From: Crambe crambe
Lineage: Eukaryota; Porifera; Demospongiae; Poecilosclerida; Crambeidae
Assembly (NCBI GenBank): GCA_963924555.1
Contig: OZ004585.1
Location: 881,488-945,487 of the forward strand
DNA: 64,000 nt
Reading direction: 5' to 3'
How positions within the stretch are numbered: position 1 is the stretch's first letter; each line of letters starts with the position of its first letter. The notes below the pieces were generated by a model, which was not told the DNA's origin, did not search any database, and worked only from the letters and a program-made list of their open reading frames with translations. Positions 22,601-35,036 of the stretch are shown one piece after another. The position numbers were made by a program, and so were the translations under genes.

Positions 22601-25600
22601 ACTGATTTCGGCAATATTGAATACAAGTTTCACTATTATCAAGTGGTATTCTCCATCTTGTATTGCCAATTATAACTCCAGCTAATGCAGTTAACAGTCT
22701 TGTAAACACACCGGTAGCAATGTATTCAGACTCTGGAACAATGTACAAGGGGGATACATCACTGTCTAAATGCTCTAAAATGGCTCCATGATCCTTTTTG
22801 GGTACTGGTAATATCGAAGGAACGAAATAACAAATTACGTGTCCAGGAAGATATATTTTGACACTCAGATGATGCTCTTCTAGAAATTCCATAAACCAGC
22901 AGTCATCAATTTTAGATGGTTTCTTCTTGAGAAGGGATGTATAAAAGCTCATAGGCATGATTCCCTTCTCAACTAAACTCTTCCATTCCGGTTTAAGAAG
23001 TCTAGGATCATAGCAAAACAAAGCTGCAAACACTTTTAGCAAAGCCTTCGGATCGATTATTACGAAGTTTTTCATGTTCTTTTTTTCAGATAGATGATAC
23101 CACATGATCACACCAAGCTCATGAAAGTACATTAATGCAGCTTTAGGTTCCTCGACTTTGTACTCTTTGCCAATTGAAATAGCTTCATCTAAGGGGATGA
23201 TACCAATACTGATACAATCAGTGTAGCACTTTTTTTGTAAGGCTAGTCTGAATAGTTGCCATGAGCGAGGAATTTCAATATCTGAAGATTCATTGGCACA
23301 AGTTGATATAGTGTTTCTAAGTGATTCTATTCCTGAATCATCGATTTCCCTTCCTGATCTTGTATTATCAACTTTGTGTATATAAGACTCTCCATGTGGA
23401 TAAAGTGATATGCTACTCTTGTTTTCATCGGCAAACCGACTGATATTGTGATCAATGCCTTGGAGAATTTCATTTGAAGCAGTTGCTTTATCTTTGTATG
23501 TGCCAATAACAACAGCTGCAGTAGAAGCCTTCTGGGAATCGTTTGATCTCAACTGTGGAGGTAAGTTTTCTTCTTTTCTTTGTGTGTTGTATGAAAAAGC
23601 TTGGACAAATGACAGATTACGGTGCAATATATCTCTATTAGTGAAAGGAGATGCAGTTGGTTCAAGGAAAGACTTGCAGGGTCGGATTTCTGGCTTCTCA
23701 TCAAATTTTTCTAAATCACTCAAACGGAAAACTATTCCATACAAACACTTCAATCGAGCAAAGCAAGGCAGTAGATCTTGGAATATCGGTTGACCTCCAG
23801 TGTCCCACATGGTGAGAAAGATTTTACTTTGACAGTCTCTGGGTAGATTCAGTAATGGCTTGAAGGCACTTCCAGCAATAGTTGTCAATGATTCACGATA
23901 GAGAAATTCAGGTTCCATAACTATTGTGGGTCGTTCGTTGTCATCTATAGGCTCGTTTTTCAGATGCTTTCGGAGACTTGTCTTTCCAACACCAGTGTGG
24001 CCTATTAGAATGACATGAATTTGAATTTCATCTTTAACAAGATCACCACCTGTAGAAATCTTTATTAAGCCAATCCAAGTCTTTTCTGTTTCTACAATAG
24101 ATATAATAGAGGAATAATTATTAAGTTTGATGGATGGATTTAATACACTTTGGTGGTTGAAGTCATATAGTTGCTACAGTATAACTGTATTACTATATAG
24201 CTAAGTGCTGGTAAAAATTGATCATAACATAAATATGAAAAGGCTACTTACCTAGTAAATGCTGAAGTTCATCAGCTAATTCTGAATAAGTATGAGGCCT
24301 GAACTGTGTGTCCTTTGAAAGCCATTTTTGTTCAATCACGTTCTTCAGAATATGTTGGCCAGGAATTTCAACATGGGAAGTATTACCACCATGAGACAAA
24401 ATATGAAGTATGACTTCCTTCATCCACAGCAAGTCATCTTGTGCTAGTGATTCAGAAATGCTAGCGCTATATTGATTGCTGGGTATTTCATCAGTGAACG
24501 AGTCACCATAAACAGGGATGAGTTTTGCTTTGTATTCAGCATCATCCTCTTGTATTAATATGTGGTCAGTGGACACCTTTACCTTATGGTTTAGCTTTTC
24601 AAATCTCTTTGCACCACTTGCAACATTCAAAAGGAGAGATATCTGAAGTAGATCGATATCTGATTCATCATAATTAGTGGGAAAGGTAATTTCTTCAAGA
24701 AACTTTAACTTCTCAATGATTACAACAGGATACTTTTGCAATTCTCCCTCTTCTGGTAGATAATACAACCCTTTAATAAATGGTACTTCTTTGTGATCAC
24801 GAATCAAAGCTTCCAGATACTTGATATACTTCATATCGATCTCGGATTCCTCAGAAAATTGATTTGGATAAACAAGAGCCATACACTCTTCGCCCTGATG
24901 ATGAGCAGATTTTATAATCTTCCCTTGTTTCTCATGTGCTGGAGATGATTCTATTGGAGGTAACGAGACATTTGTGAGTGTGTTCCAATGCTTTAGTACC
25001 ACTTCATGGTCTTTAAAACAGTAAGATTTTACAGAAGTCTCCTCTTTAAAAGCTGTTATTTTCTTTGGATAGAGAGGTTGACACAGTAACATTTTCAAGA
25101 AAGAATCAGGAATTAGAACAAGAACTTTAACACTTCCTCCTTCAACTCCAGCTAGTAATATTTTAGTGTCATCAATTCCTATATATTTGCTCAGTTCTAG
25201 TCTGAAACTATGCAGATCACTAATCATGTATTCATCTTGATTTTTGTTAATAATAAAAATAGCACTAAAATGATTAGTAAGAACTGACTGACACATCTCG
25301 CTACAATTAAATACTCTGCACTTTGCATATTCTTCAAAGCTCTTGATGTAATTATCTGCATTTCTTTTGTCTCGTTCGGATCCAAACTTTGGAATAAGTT
25401 TAGTTATAAGAATGTCGAAATTCATGAAAGACTGATGTTCATAAATCTTTTCCTTGAGCTTCTCCACATTGTTACCTGCCTTTATTTCATCCCTAGTCTT
25501 AGGACTGATTGAAAATATAGTTGAGATCATGCAACAACGACGGGAAAAATTCTCATCATTAGTTGTTTTTGATAGAGTTTCACAAAAATTCTCAAGCAAT

Positions 25601-25800
25601 TCGCAGAAGTCCCATTTTATATGTTCTGTTTCTTTCTTTACACGTGCTAAATAGCTTCGTTTATGCATAAAGTTAAGTGCACCTTGGCTTGTCGATTCAG
25701 AAGATGGGCGGCTTAATTTTTCCACTTCTTCTTGGGAGAGATAACTTATATCACCTTTTTCTATGTTGTATACTCCAGATGGAGTGTGGTGATCTGTCAT
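19677..25800 (-). CDS. Pseudokinase / double ROC-COR / Death-domain protein (gene A)
   Basis: Five exons join in phase 1: 25800-24252, 24091-22238, 22176-20134, 20001-19765 and 19709-19677, giving about 1,900 residues. Residues 60-165 are helical (NFDILITKLIPKFGSE); 165-262 form an alpha/beta module. Residues 285-516 follow the protein-kinase fold: a VVIIEKLKFLEE hinge, DDLLWMKEVILHIL and FRPHTYSELADEL like the kinase C-lobe. However, the HRD loop reads NHKVKVSTDHILI and the DFG site reads PVYGD, so it is a pseudokinase. Exon 2 is a ROC GTPase (P-loop GHTGVGKT at about 547, DTGGQ at about 613, GTYKDK at about 713) plus COR (PRSWQLFRLALQ, YFVPSILPV). Exon 3 has charged 18-residue repeats, a ROC remnant with no P-loop (IGTYIKED only), and a second COR (FAWHVFGFKLK, YIMPSLLQPL). 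Exon 4 is a Death domain (KVVEWWFMNNANPEWDDI). A possible last exon near 19550 ends MQV-stop. The start is the first ATG; an acceptor-like site (GCTATTTAG) inside exon 1 leaves it open. Confidence 0.85.
21535..21815 (-). repeat. Coding 54-base repeats in gene A
   Basis: Five copies of an 18-residue unit, KSVDAHKSEEHEEQTALE with small changes, lie in exon 3. The strongly charged repeat sits where the P-loop end of the second ROC domain would be expected. The paralogue at 60.9-64 kb has four copies. Confidence 0.9.
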
Positions 25801-25935
25801 TGTTAGAACATAAAAACAAGCTTGAGCTATGGTTGATGGATATGTGGGGGTCAAAATAACAAGTGCTTGACAAAAGTGGCAAATCAAGGCATATGTCAAG
25901 CAGATCTTGTACAATACCTTGTACTATTATTAATT

Positions 25936-27948
25936 GGGGCGAGCCTGAGCAAGCCCCACACTAGCGAGTTGGCTCTAGACTTCGCATTATATATATAAGG
26001 GAAAAAGCATTTTGTGTGAAATGAAAAAAGATGTAGGGATGACCACTGGGATCAATCTTTGTTCTGTATATCCAGCCCAACAATCCCTACATATATGTAC
26101 ATTACTGCACTATAATCTGAAGCTACCCGATATACGTCGGGTAGCTTCAGACTATAGTGTAGTAATGTAGGGATTGTTGGCTGGATATACAGAACAAAGA
26201 TTGATCCCATTTCCATCCTTGTTTCCTTACTTTTTTGAGCAGTGGTCATCCCTACATCTTTTTTCATTTCAGGAAATGATTTTTCCCTTATAATAACAGA
26301 AAATAAGTAAGAAAACCAACATGAATAGCGAGAGCAGAGGGTACAAAGCTCAAGATCATCTAGCAAGAGAGCCTGCAAGCCCTTAAATAGCAAGAACAGC
26401 TACAAAGTCACAAGTAGCTGAAAGAGAGCCAAGCTATAGCTATGACCACCATAAAAGCTTGCTCTCTTAAAAAATAACATTAACAAAAAAACAACAACAA
26501 CAAAAACTAATAATGACAGTTCATGCAAAAAATAGATCTTCAGTCTTCAGCATAACTCCTATAATTATTTATTTATATACCTGCAAAAATAAATCAGTGA
26601 TAACCAAATGATAAGTTTACTACGTGCTGAGGCATCCAGTCTTTTATTATTCTATGGGGAATTTCCCTTATTCCCACGCACTATTCCTACTGCTCTCTCT
26701 GCTCTCTCTCTCTCTGATTATGGATTACATTAGAATTTCTTGGCACACAAACTTCTTATTGTTATCACCAAGTAGCTATAGTTAATTGTTTGGTATGTTT
26801 GTGATAGGTATGGTTTTCATGTCCATACCATATAGCTCCCTTGATGTATATATCCATTCTTTTGCTTCAAGTATTCTTGACTGGGGCATCTGTGACTTCC
26901 ACTGAAGTTTATAATGGGTCAACATGCTTGAAAATGCCACAGTTCAGCCATACTACCTGGCAGCTGGAACAATTTGGCCAGTAGTCTATTCTTTCACTGT
27001 TCATAGCTTTCTCTCTGGCTTCTTAGATAATGAGTAAGTGAAATACATGTGGTCAAAATGTTATGCGATGTTGAAGTCAAATTTCTTTAATAATAAGTAT
27101 AATTATGTATCGTACTCGCACGTTACATAAGCATATGCGCTCATATCTCCACAGGAAACAAACCACCACTTAATAGTGAGTATGCACCTAACAGCAAGAT
27201 GGATAATTTAATTTTGGGTGGGGCAAGCCCCACACTACTGTGTTGGCTGGTGGAGTTTGAATTATATATATCTCGTAAGTTCTAACAATAGTGGTTTTTC
27301 TCTGTGACGATCATCTGGTAACATTACATCACAGTACACTGCACATGCGTATATAAACGTGCTAAGAGAGGGCTGAGACAGCTGAAGAACGTCTTAGGAA
27401 GCATAGATCGAGAAATCTAGCAAGACATGCTTCCCAAATGCTGGCCCAGAGAAAAGAATGCCTCAGGCATCAAATAACAGAGAAATTTTGGTTTGCTAGC
27501 TAGCTACTGAATTATAAGAATGGATCAAATTAGAAAGCTGACAAACTCAGATGTAGAAGGGAGACTCAATGTGCTTCCAAGACCACTGAACAGAAAGAAG
27601 AAAGTAGAAACATCTGCTCAAAGCACAGCTACAGAGAAAAGACAGTGCTTGAGGGAGAGTGTAAGTCAGCAGTTGATGTCACAGACAGCTGGCCAGTCTC
27701 AGAGAATGCATACCAGAGATTGTCTTCAGAAAGAGACTGTTTCACCCTTGCTAAAAGGGAACATGCATCACATTCAGCACATCACAGACAGTGCTTGGGG
27801 GAGAGTGCAAGTGTCACAAATAGCTGAGGAAAGAGAGGCCAGTCTCAGAGAACGCAGACCAGAGATTGTCTTCAGAATGAGAGGCCATTCTGTTTCACCC
27901 TTGCTAAAAGGAAACATGCATCACATTCAGCTCAGGCTCGCCCCACAA
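25936..27948. mobile_element. Non-autonomous element(s) with GGGCGAGC ends and a coiled-coil fragment
   Basis: Ends GGGGCGAGCCTGAGC (25936) and GCTCAGGCTCGCCCCA (27933-27948) are inverted. A second left-type end, GGGGCAAGCCCCACACTA, lies at 27220, so the real element may be only 27217-27948 with a solo left end before it. Near 27370-27480 the plus strand encodes ETAEERLRKHRSRN and ARHASQMLAQRK, a basic coiled coil also found at 51975-52180 inside a second copy of this family. The downstream frame 27520-27975 repeats KGNMHHIQ but has no recognisable domain. Superfamily unknown; a Helitron-like link is only a guess. Confidence 0.4.
26019..26278. mobile_element. Hairpin MITE with TAGGGATG arms
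   Basis: The arms GAAATGAAAAAAGATGTAGG and its complement enclose CAATCTTTGTTCTGTATATC in both orientations, with a perfect central hairpin (GAAGCTACCCG / CGGGTAGCTTC). A second member lies at 59415-59640. No coding capacity. Confidence 0.75.
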
Positions 27949-27999
27949 TGCATTGCATTTGTACTGTGTGTTTGAGTATCTAAAACATGATTTTTTTTC

Positions 28000-28720
28000 C
28001 TGCTTAGCCCTTGTTATATACCAAGTAGAAAAAAAGAAAAGAAAGAAATACATAATGTAATCTAATCTAATCAAAGTGCGTTTCTTCCCCGAGTACCTCT
28101 GCCATCACAGATCTCTAAAGCAACTTTGTCCTTCTTCATGCTATTAACTTAGAGTGACTCTACTTTGTTTTGGACTGCGCATCAGGTGAGAAATTGTACT
28201 ACCGTCTCCATGTTGACGATCTTTACCATACAAACTAAGAATAAGTGCAAGCTGAGTTCTTTACTTTTAGCTTTCTTCTCAATCTGTAGCGGCAAGCCTT
28301 GATTGCAAACAGAGATGAGACTGTGGTAAGCAGTGTGTACAGGCATTATGTGGCTCAAGTGATCTAGTCAGCTTTTACTATCATGTAATTGCACTACCGT
28401 TTCATGTTGACAATCTTTACCATACAATATGAGAACATGTTCAAGCAGAATCCTTTAGTTTTCTCCTGTAGTGGCAAGCCTCAGAGATGAGACTTTGCTA
28501 AGCAGTGTGTACAGGCATTATGTGGCTCAGGTGAGTATCTAGTCAGCTTTAACTATCATCCGTATTAATAATAGCTGACACTCAAAAGCAGCTAGGTCAT
28601 AATCAGCTGCTTGTATGGAAGTGTTAATTATGTTTCCTATCTTTTATCAGGTTATGGCTTTCCAGCTTCAATAATCTGTGATTTGGGACAGTAGAGTTGT
28701 GCTTCCTGACCTTTCACCTG
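28000..28720. repeat. Dispersed repeat, copy 1 of 3
   Basis: Contains CTCCATGTTGACGATCTTTA and TGTACAGGCATTATGTGG units in internal tandem, then TTTCCTATCTTTTATCAGG and a tail ending near GACCTTTCACCTGTT. Copies lie at 44771-45760 and 58829-59410, the last two upstream of other genes. No open frame of note. An A-rich (CAAAA)n tract follows at 28860-28935. Confidence 0.7.
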
Positions 28721-29161
28721 TTTAAAAACAATATTTTTTTATAATCAAAATAATTATTGCCTCGACAGCTTCTCTCAGTGACACATCTGTAATGTAAATT
28801 AAAACAAGCATAGCTACATTGTATATTGCCTGTTTCTACTTGGTATGCAGTTGATTCTTGAAAAAAAAACAAAAAACAAAAAACAACAAAAAAACAAAAA
28901 AAAACAAAAACAAAACAAAACACAAACAAAAAAAGAAGCAAAAATAAGCCAGAGCTTAAAGGCAAGGAGTAGTTAGAGCAGCAAGATCAACCAGTGCCTA
29001 ATGTGTGAGTACGGTAATAGCATGGACAGGTGAAATTTGGGATAAGTTTTGTAGTGAAAATTACATGAGGTGTAGCCATAAGTGCAATTTGCCATTTTCA
29101 CTACAACATAAATCCTAAATTTCACTCCTGTCCATGTTATCACATGTTAATGCTATAGGAT

Positions 29162-29466
29162 AACAAGTAAAGGAAAAAATATTTATTCTAAATAAAAAAG
29201 AGAAGTAGGGATGGCTGTGTGCGGTTCAAAAAAGTTCAGCAACAAGAGAGTGAACTTCAGTCAAGTAACCCCTTACCCATCACCAACTACGAACCAACTA
29301 TTCCTACTTCACTCCCATGATGAGATATAATTTAAGGGAGTGAAGTAGGAATAGTTGCCTCGTAGTTGGTGACGAGTAAGGGGTTACTTGACTGCTTTTT
29401 TGAACCGCACACAGCCATCCCTACTTCTCTTTTTTATTTAGAATAAATATTTTTTCCTTTACTTGT
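29162..29466. mobile_element. Hairpin MITE, second TAGGGATG family
   Basis: Inverted arms of about 130 bases (GGAAAAAATATTTATTCTAA, GAAGTAGGGATGGCTGTGTG and their complements) around a short A/T centre. The outer flanks ACAAGTAAAG / CTTTACTTGT also pair. No coding capacity. Confidence 0.75.
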
Positions 29467-29479
29467 TCATCATCTTTTT

Positions 29480-31200
29480 TGATGTAATGTTCTATTATTT
29501 TATTACAGGCAACTGGATGCCATCAAAAGTAGTTGAAGTTCACGTATTGTAGCTATGTAGTTCATTGGAGATTTCATCATAATAATTTATTGTATGAGCC
29601 GAATTTGTATATAATTTTTAAGGCCCTTACTGATATGTACCTGATATACTGTTGCATCAAGGGTTGATTCATAACCAGACTAGTACCTAGGGTTTATGCT
29701 CAGAGCATCGAGAGACCGAGAAAGCTAATGACAGATTCACTAATCAGTTGCGAGGTCAAGGTCCAAGAATCACGAGTACGGGGCGGGGCATAAAAATGTC
29801 TGCCTCGTTGTAGGTTGAAAGCTAACAAAGTTGGAAAATGATGTGCTATTTTTGAACATGTCGATTTAAAGGTAAAGGATTATAGCGCAGTCATTTCTGA
29901 GTAGATTGGTATAAGAATTAGCTATAGCATTTGAATGAACCATTTCTGAAATAAGTTGTTTGATAATGATGATGATGATGATGAACGACCAGATGTAAAA
30001 CGGCGATTTTTGAAGTCGCTGTAAAATGATACTGCTTTGTTCTCTGCTCTTCATATTTGAGTCCTAGCATGTTGAAGGTGTTCTGTCTTCAGGTTAGGAG
30101 TTGCTGACTGCAGGAGGTAAGCATTCTGGAGTTATGAAAGAAAATATTAAGTACTACTCCAATGGAGCATCCGTGCCATCCCTACTTAGAGAGTACTATC
30201 GTACTCTCTGATAAACTTTTGCCAACAAAAATTAAATCCTATTGTTAGCTATACCAGTCAATATGCCTTTATTGTATACAGTCTTGTTTGCTATTGGTTA
30301 GTACAGTGCTTCAGCTCTTTGATGTGGGGAGGAGCATATAATATGTAGCTAACATGGCCTGGGCAGTGCAGCTGGACAATTATTTTCATCACTAGCTACT
30401 GCCTTGTTGCCAATGCCATGTCAACAGAAGAGTGTGCATGCTCAGTAGCAGCATTGACACAACTCGTTTATGTTAGAGTTACCAGACCCTTTCCCTCCCC
30501 CAAAAGGAGGTAAAGGGTTGATGCCGCCAGACTAAGCTTTTGCACTACCTGGCAGCTGGCATGATTTGACCTGTATTTTGTCATAGCTTACTCCCTGGCT
30601 TCTTAGACAAAAGATCATAAAGTAGGGGATGGCCTACAAGCTAGAAGTATGTAAGTTTTGTTTAACTATGTTCTAGTCGCTCAAGTAGCTACTTCTTAGA
30701 TCTGACTTCCACTATGATGGTTCTGCACATTTCTCCAGAAGTTGCAGGTGTCTGAAATATCTGCCATTTTTTCCTAGGAAGCTTTGCACATGTGTGCATG
30801 TGCACAATTGTTGTGCACACGCTGGTACCATGTACGTACTGTTGCCTCCAGCACTGTCTCTTGGCACAGAGACAAATTCATACCTGGTTGATTTATTGCC
30901 TTGTAAGGTTTTCGTTGCCTCGAACTCTGCCTTGCACTTTGCTTCCCACCATTGTTCACATCTTTGTCTCTTCCTAGAAAGAACATTACAGTATAATAAA
31001 AAAAGTCATTAATGTGCCCACTAAAATTATTAAGCGAGGGAGCGGAGCTAGGTCTCTATATGGCTTTGTTGTAGCATGGTGGATAGTAGGAGCTAGGCTT
31101 ATTGTAGGCACTAGGCTTTTGTGGCAAGTATTACAGCTGCCACTTACAGCAAAGAATTGAGGCACAAGCCTAGTAGTAAGCTTATGACTTCAGTAAATAA
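29480..31200. other. Intergenic, no gene recognised
   Basis: No exon with convincing splice sites. A short GAT/GATGAT run lies at 29967, and a small hairpin, GAGAGTACTATCGTACTCTC, at 30187; a related hairpin sits at 60353. Confidence 0.45.
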
Positions 31201-31207
31201 CTCTTAC

Positions 31208-31781
31208 TTTGTATCTTCTTTGCTATCACTGCATGATCACATTCTTCCAGAGCAGTAGCAAGTCTGTCCCATGAAGCTTGTCTATTGTTATCAATCCAGT
31301 AAGTGATGACATCCATTAACACTCCATTAGCATTATTGGGACGGTTTGCTTCAAAAGTAGAAAGTCGTCCTGGTGGTACGTCCAGATTCACACCCAGCTC
31401 TCTAGCTTTGTCAGCAGGGAAATCCTCTTCATTTAGGAACCTTATAACTTTGTTGGTATCCAGGGGTAGACCGGTTTTATCTGGAGAAAAAAATAAGCAC
31501 CATTGGAATTTCATACTAGTAGTACCACAGGCTGGTTGCTGATGACCCATACTCTTTGGCTGAGAACTATAAGGTGAAGTGACCCTTCGACCACTCAAAA
31601 TAGGTGAATTGGCATGAAAAAAAGCCAAGGTGACTTAAATTGAATTCTGAGGCTCCCATGTTAAAAGGTACGCAAAAATATTGAGAGGTTCCGATTCTAA
31701 TACTAATTGTAGTTACCATACCTTCATTCTTCCAATTACTAGCTCCATCCTCTACACTAGTCTGGTCAGATATAGCATATT
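31208..31781 (-). CDS. Death-domain gene fragment (two exons)
   Basis: Exon 31781-31722 (60 bases, EYAISDQTSVEDGASNWKNE) and exon 31480-31208 (273 bases) join in phase 1. The second has the Death-fold pattern: LPLDTNKVIRFLNEEDFPAD, ARELGVNLDVPPGRLSTFE, then VLMDVITYWIDNNRQASWDR and LATALEECDHAVIAKKI. The conserved Trp of the fifth helix (ASWDRL) is present. Both exons are phase 1-1. The first coding exon and the 3' end were not found; a Lys-rich exon upstream at 34796-35036 also ends in phase 1 and could belong to the same gene. Death domains mediate homotypic assembly in cell-death and immune signalling; the partner is unknown. Confidence 0.7.
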
Positions 31782-31789
31782 CTGAACAT

Positions 31790-33917
31790 TAAAGTCAAAA
31801 TGTCATGCGTGCTGTTGAAAATTTACATACCAAGTCATATCAAGTAGCTATACAGGGATCAAACCATTCCTGTACCATTTTTGGAATTCTATAACCCAGG
31901 GCCAGTATAATTAGACATATAATGACCTACGTAGGGAAGTACATATGCATGGTAGAATGCTTTCAGCACTCTGCTCAGTGCCATGGCTGTTAGAAATACC
32001 AAGTAGAAAATTGTAAATGAAAACCGCTGAATTGCTAACCCTCGGCGCACACTAAGAGGGCTTAGTATCAATATAATTGTGTATGTGTTTGCAGATATTG
32101 CAATGAGCAGGAGGTAGCTATAAGTATTTTATTTTGAACAATTCTACGACAGTGTTGTTCTATTCAGCCATTAGCTAGCTGCTACTGTCTCCAAGCAGTA
32201 TAAATGTTGTATGGTTGGACACTGCTAACTAGCTCAACAATATGGAATGCACATGCCAAATAGATAACGACTAAAAACACTCCATATTCTGTTGCTCTAC
32301 ACCAGTCCACAGATGCAGAGCTCACCTTGTAGCCTAAAGCCTTTCAGGTAATGGTTGGCAGCCCAGAGTATGCAGTATATGATATATAGTACAGAGCTCT
32401 TGCCAAATAAGGCCTTTTCAAAAAAATTGGCCCAATTTAAACACTGGAGAGTATCAGATATTGTAAGGCTGAAATTGAAGCGTTGAAGTGTGGTGGATAT
32501 GTAACACACACAACCCTTGTGCATGTACTGAGGGTTAATAATATATAATTAACAGGCACTCTTCTTCCCATCTCAGTACTCACATCTTCCATAGTTCTCA
32601 GTCATTGCTAAAAACAGAGATAGTTCAGTGAGGCTAGCAGGACGACATTTTCCCCCTCTACTTCTAACTAGCTACCTAACTAGCTAGCAACCAGTTACAG
32701 CTAACTTACAACTGTAGACTGTAGCTCAGTAAAACACAGTAAAATGTACACTTTTATACAACAAACTCTTAGACTCCCACTATTAATTATCCAGGAATCA
32801 GAGACCTCTCAAACTCATCAGTGACTGAATCACTCCCTGATCTAAGCAACTTGCTGTCTCCATTTGGGGATGCGTATATACATGTGCATGCAGGTGTGCA
32901 CTCCTATGCCAAGTCCACGCACCAACATGTCACAGTTGATCACCTTGGCACAGTGCCGAGGCAAATATAAATTTCATCTGAGAGAAGGACCAAAACACTT
33001 GTTGAGAAGTAAGTGCAGGCTATTCTACTGAAACAAAGTACAATATTGTGTCCTCATGATTATAGACACATCGTCTGTAAGAGTACACTGAGTAGTTTGT
33101 CATAGTCAATGAACCACTAACATGTCAGATCCTCCTTAACTTCACATAAAAAAATTAATATTGGTAGGGGCAAGGCAGCTCCATGCAGGCCTGTGAGCAG
33201 AAATGCAGAAAAAGAACTTACTGAGTGCAGAGGAATGTGAGTCTACAGGTATAGGTTTTCTCAGTGTTTGGTGGATTTAATAGTCTCATGCAGTAGCAAA
33301 GTTATAATTCTTATTTATAAGCTCATAATGCTTCCCATGATATTATGAGAGGGGCTGGTGGATCATTACTGCAGTGTTATTAAAATGCAACAGTTTTAAT
33401 GAAGGCTGAGAATATAATCCTCTCTCTCTTTTATCCCATAAACCATTCGCATGTCCATGATTTGCTTCATGTACAGGCTATTAATGGACATAAGTACATA
33501 CAGTAGAATGCCTTCAAGCTTGCACTCCAGTGCTGTGGCTTTTCCTATCCCATGACTTGAAAACTTAACTGACCCTCTATGGGACCGGGAGGAAAGGGTC
33601 TGGACTCACAACTTACACTTCAGCACTTTTAAACACAATTCACAAGGTCACATTTTTGGTGTGTAATTAGTGTGTAATTTGCATTTAGCATTATCTTGGA
33701 TGTCTCTGTGGCCTTGGCTGCCGTGTGATGGAATAGCAATGCCCAAGTTTCTGAAGAATAGTAATAGCTGTCAGAACTAGATGAAGTGGTGGGCCTTTTA
33801 GAACTTCAATGGATCTACATGCTCGAGCTTGCATACGTGATTAGAATTCTAATAAAGTGAACTCATTGGTCTCATTGCTGCTGCACTAGTCATGTACCCA
33901 TAGGGAATATGGTAAAG
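31790..33917. other. Intergenic or long intron, no exon accepted
   Basis: One short candidate exon (near 32600, minus strand, MTENYGR) has splice-like sites but its phase would create a stop if joined to the next Death exon. Otherwise nothing is recognised. Confidence 0.4.
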
Positions 33918-34379
33918 CAGTGTTTCCTCTAGGGTCAAATTCAAACAGGGTGGCAAAGCCAATCAGCTGCATGGCAGCTGCAGGGGGATGTGCCCCCTCC
34001 CGGCAGAAGCAAGAAAAGAGATGAATCTTTTGTGGTCTCAGTTAGCTCATTTGATGTGAATAACAAGTCAAGTGTATTAAATTTGTAGCTTTCTTTTTCT
34101 TCTTTCATTTAGAAATTGATTTAGCCAGGCTGGATCGAATCCACTTCCCCTGTGGTGGACCAGAATCTGGGTCAGAGCTGAACTAGTAGTAGGGCTACTA
34201 GTTTCTGATAGTTGTGGTAGTGTTAAGTGATTGTGGTATGTAACTTTATGTATGTGGTTAAAGTGGCATATACTGCTGTGCTAATTAGCCAGACTACAAA
34301 CCACAGTGATTAATTCCTGGAACTACTATTGCCAAACAGGGCGGGCCACCCTGATTGAGCTATACTAGCTGAAACACTG
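33918..34379. mobile_element. 462-base non-autonomous element with CAGTGTTTC ends
   Basis: Ends CAGTGTTTC and GAAACACTG are inverted and flanked by a direct repeat GTAAAG (33912-33917 and 34380-34385), a 6- or 7-base target duplication. Internal GGGGGATGTGCCCCC hairpin. No coding capacity. Confidence 0.65.
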
Positions 34380-34795
34380 GTAAAGGGTTACCCATGACAA
34401 AGCATGAGTAAATTACACACTGCACTGTCACTGAGTGGAACTGATCACAAAAAAACCTTCCACCCATCGAAAGCCCAGTTCAAGTAGCTATTTTGGTAAA
34501 TCAGCTTAAGCGAGTTCAGAGCACACTGTGATAAAGTGAAATCCTTTTATATTTTGGGACACTTCATTTAATGATCAAAATGAATCTAGGCATCATGCCA
34601 AAGGGTTAGATTCACATTTTAGTGTCATTGATCTAAAAAGACCATTTTTCAACAGCTGAGGAGAGGTATATACACCACAGAATTCCTATCCCAAGAACTT
34701 CTCTATTCTAGTCCCTTGAAAGGTTAGCTACATAGCTAAAATTCTTTTTTAGTGAAAAATCATAAAAAAATTTTTTTTAAAGAAAAAAAGCTCAC

Positions 34796-35036
34796 CATCA
34801 TCTGGTTTGCAGACTCTCTTTTTCTTGCAAGAAACCTCACCATCATCTGGTTTGCAGACTCTCTTTTTCTTGCAAGAAACCTCACCATCATCTGGTTTGC
34901 AGACTCTCTTTTTCTTGCAAGAAACCTCACCATCATCTGGTTTGCTGACTCTTTTTTTCTTGTAAGAAGGCTTACCATCATTTGATTCACCATCTGGTTT
35001 GCTGAGACTCTTTCTCTTGCGAGAAGTAGAGATAGT
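34796..35036 (-). CDS. Exon of Lys-rich 15-residue repeats
   Basis: Acceptor CCCTCTGCATAG and donor GATG|GTGAGC enclose 241 bases, open in frame from TISTSRKRKSLSKPDG through four copies of SCKKKRVCKPDDGEV-like units (45 bases each). The KKKR cores look like nuclear-localisation or nucleic-acid-binding signals. The exon ends in phase 1. All three frames are open because the unit is a multiple of three; this frame is preferred for its splice sites and charge. The gene it belongs to is unknown; it lies between the 2A-Death gene and the Death gene on the same strand. Confidence 0.5.

Noticed and set aside
25801-25914. Upstream start for gene A with a hydrophobic leader
   Set aside because: The upstream codon is TTG, not ATG, and gene B has no matching sequence, so the ATG at 25800 was preferred.
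28714-28965. Phe-rich frame resembling a membrane protein
   Set aside because: It is a translation of the A-rich CAAAA tract on the other strand.
30774-31012. Overlapping frames of 60-72 codons on both strands
   Set aside because: No splice sites or recognisable domain, and frames on both strands are of similar length, as in chance ORFs.
32570-32620. Short exon encoding MTENYGR upstream of the Death gene
   Set aside because: Its splice to the exon at 31781 would create a stop codon, so the link was not accepted.
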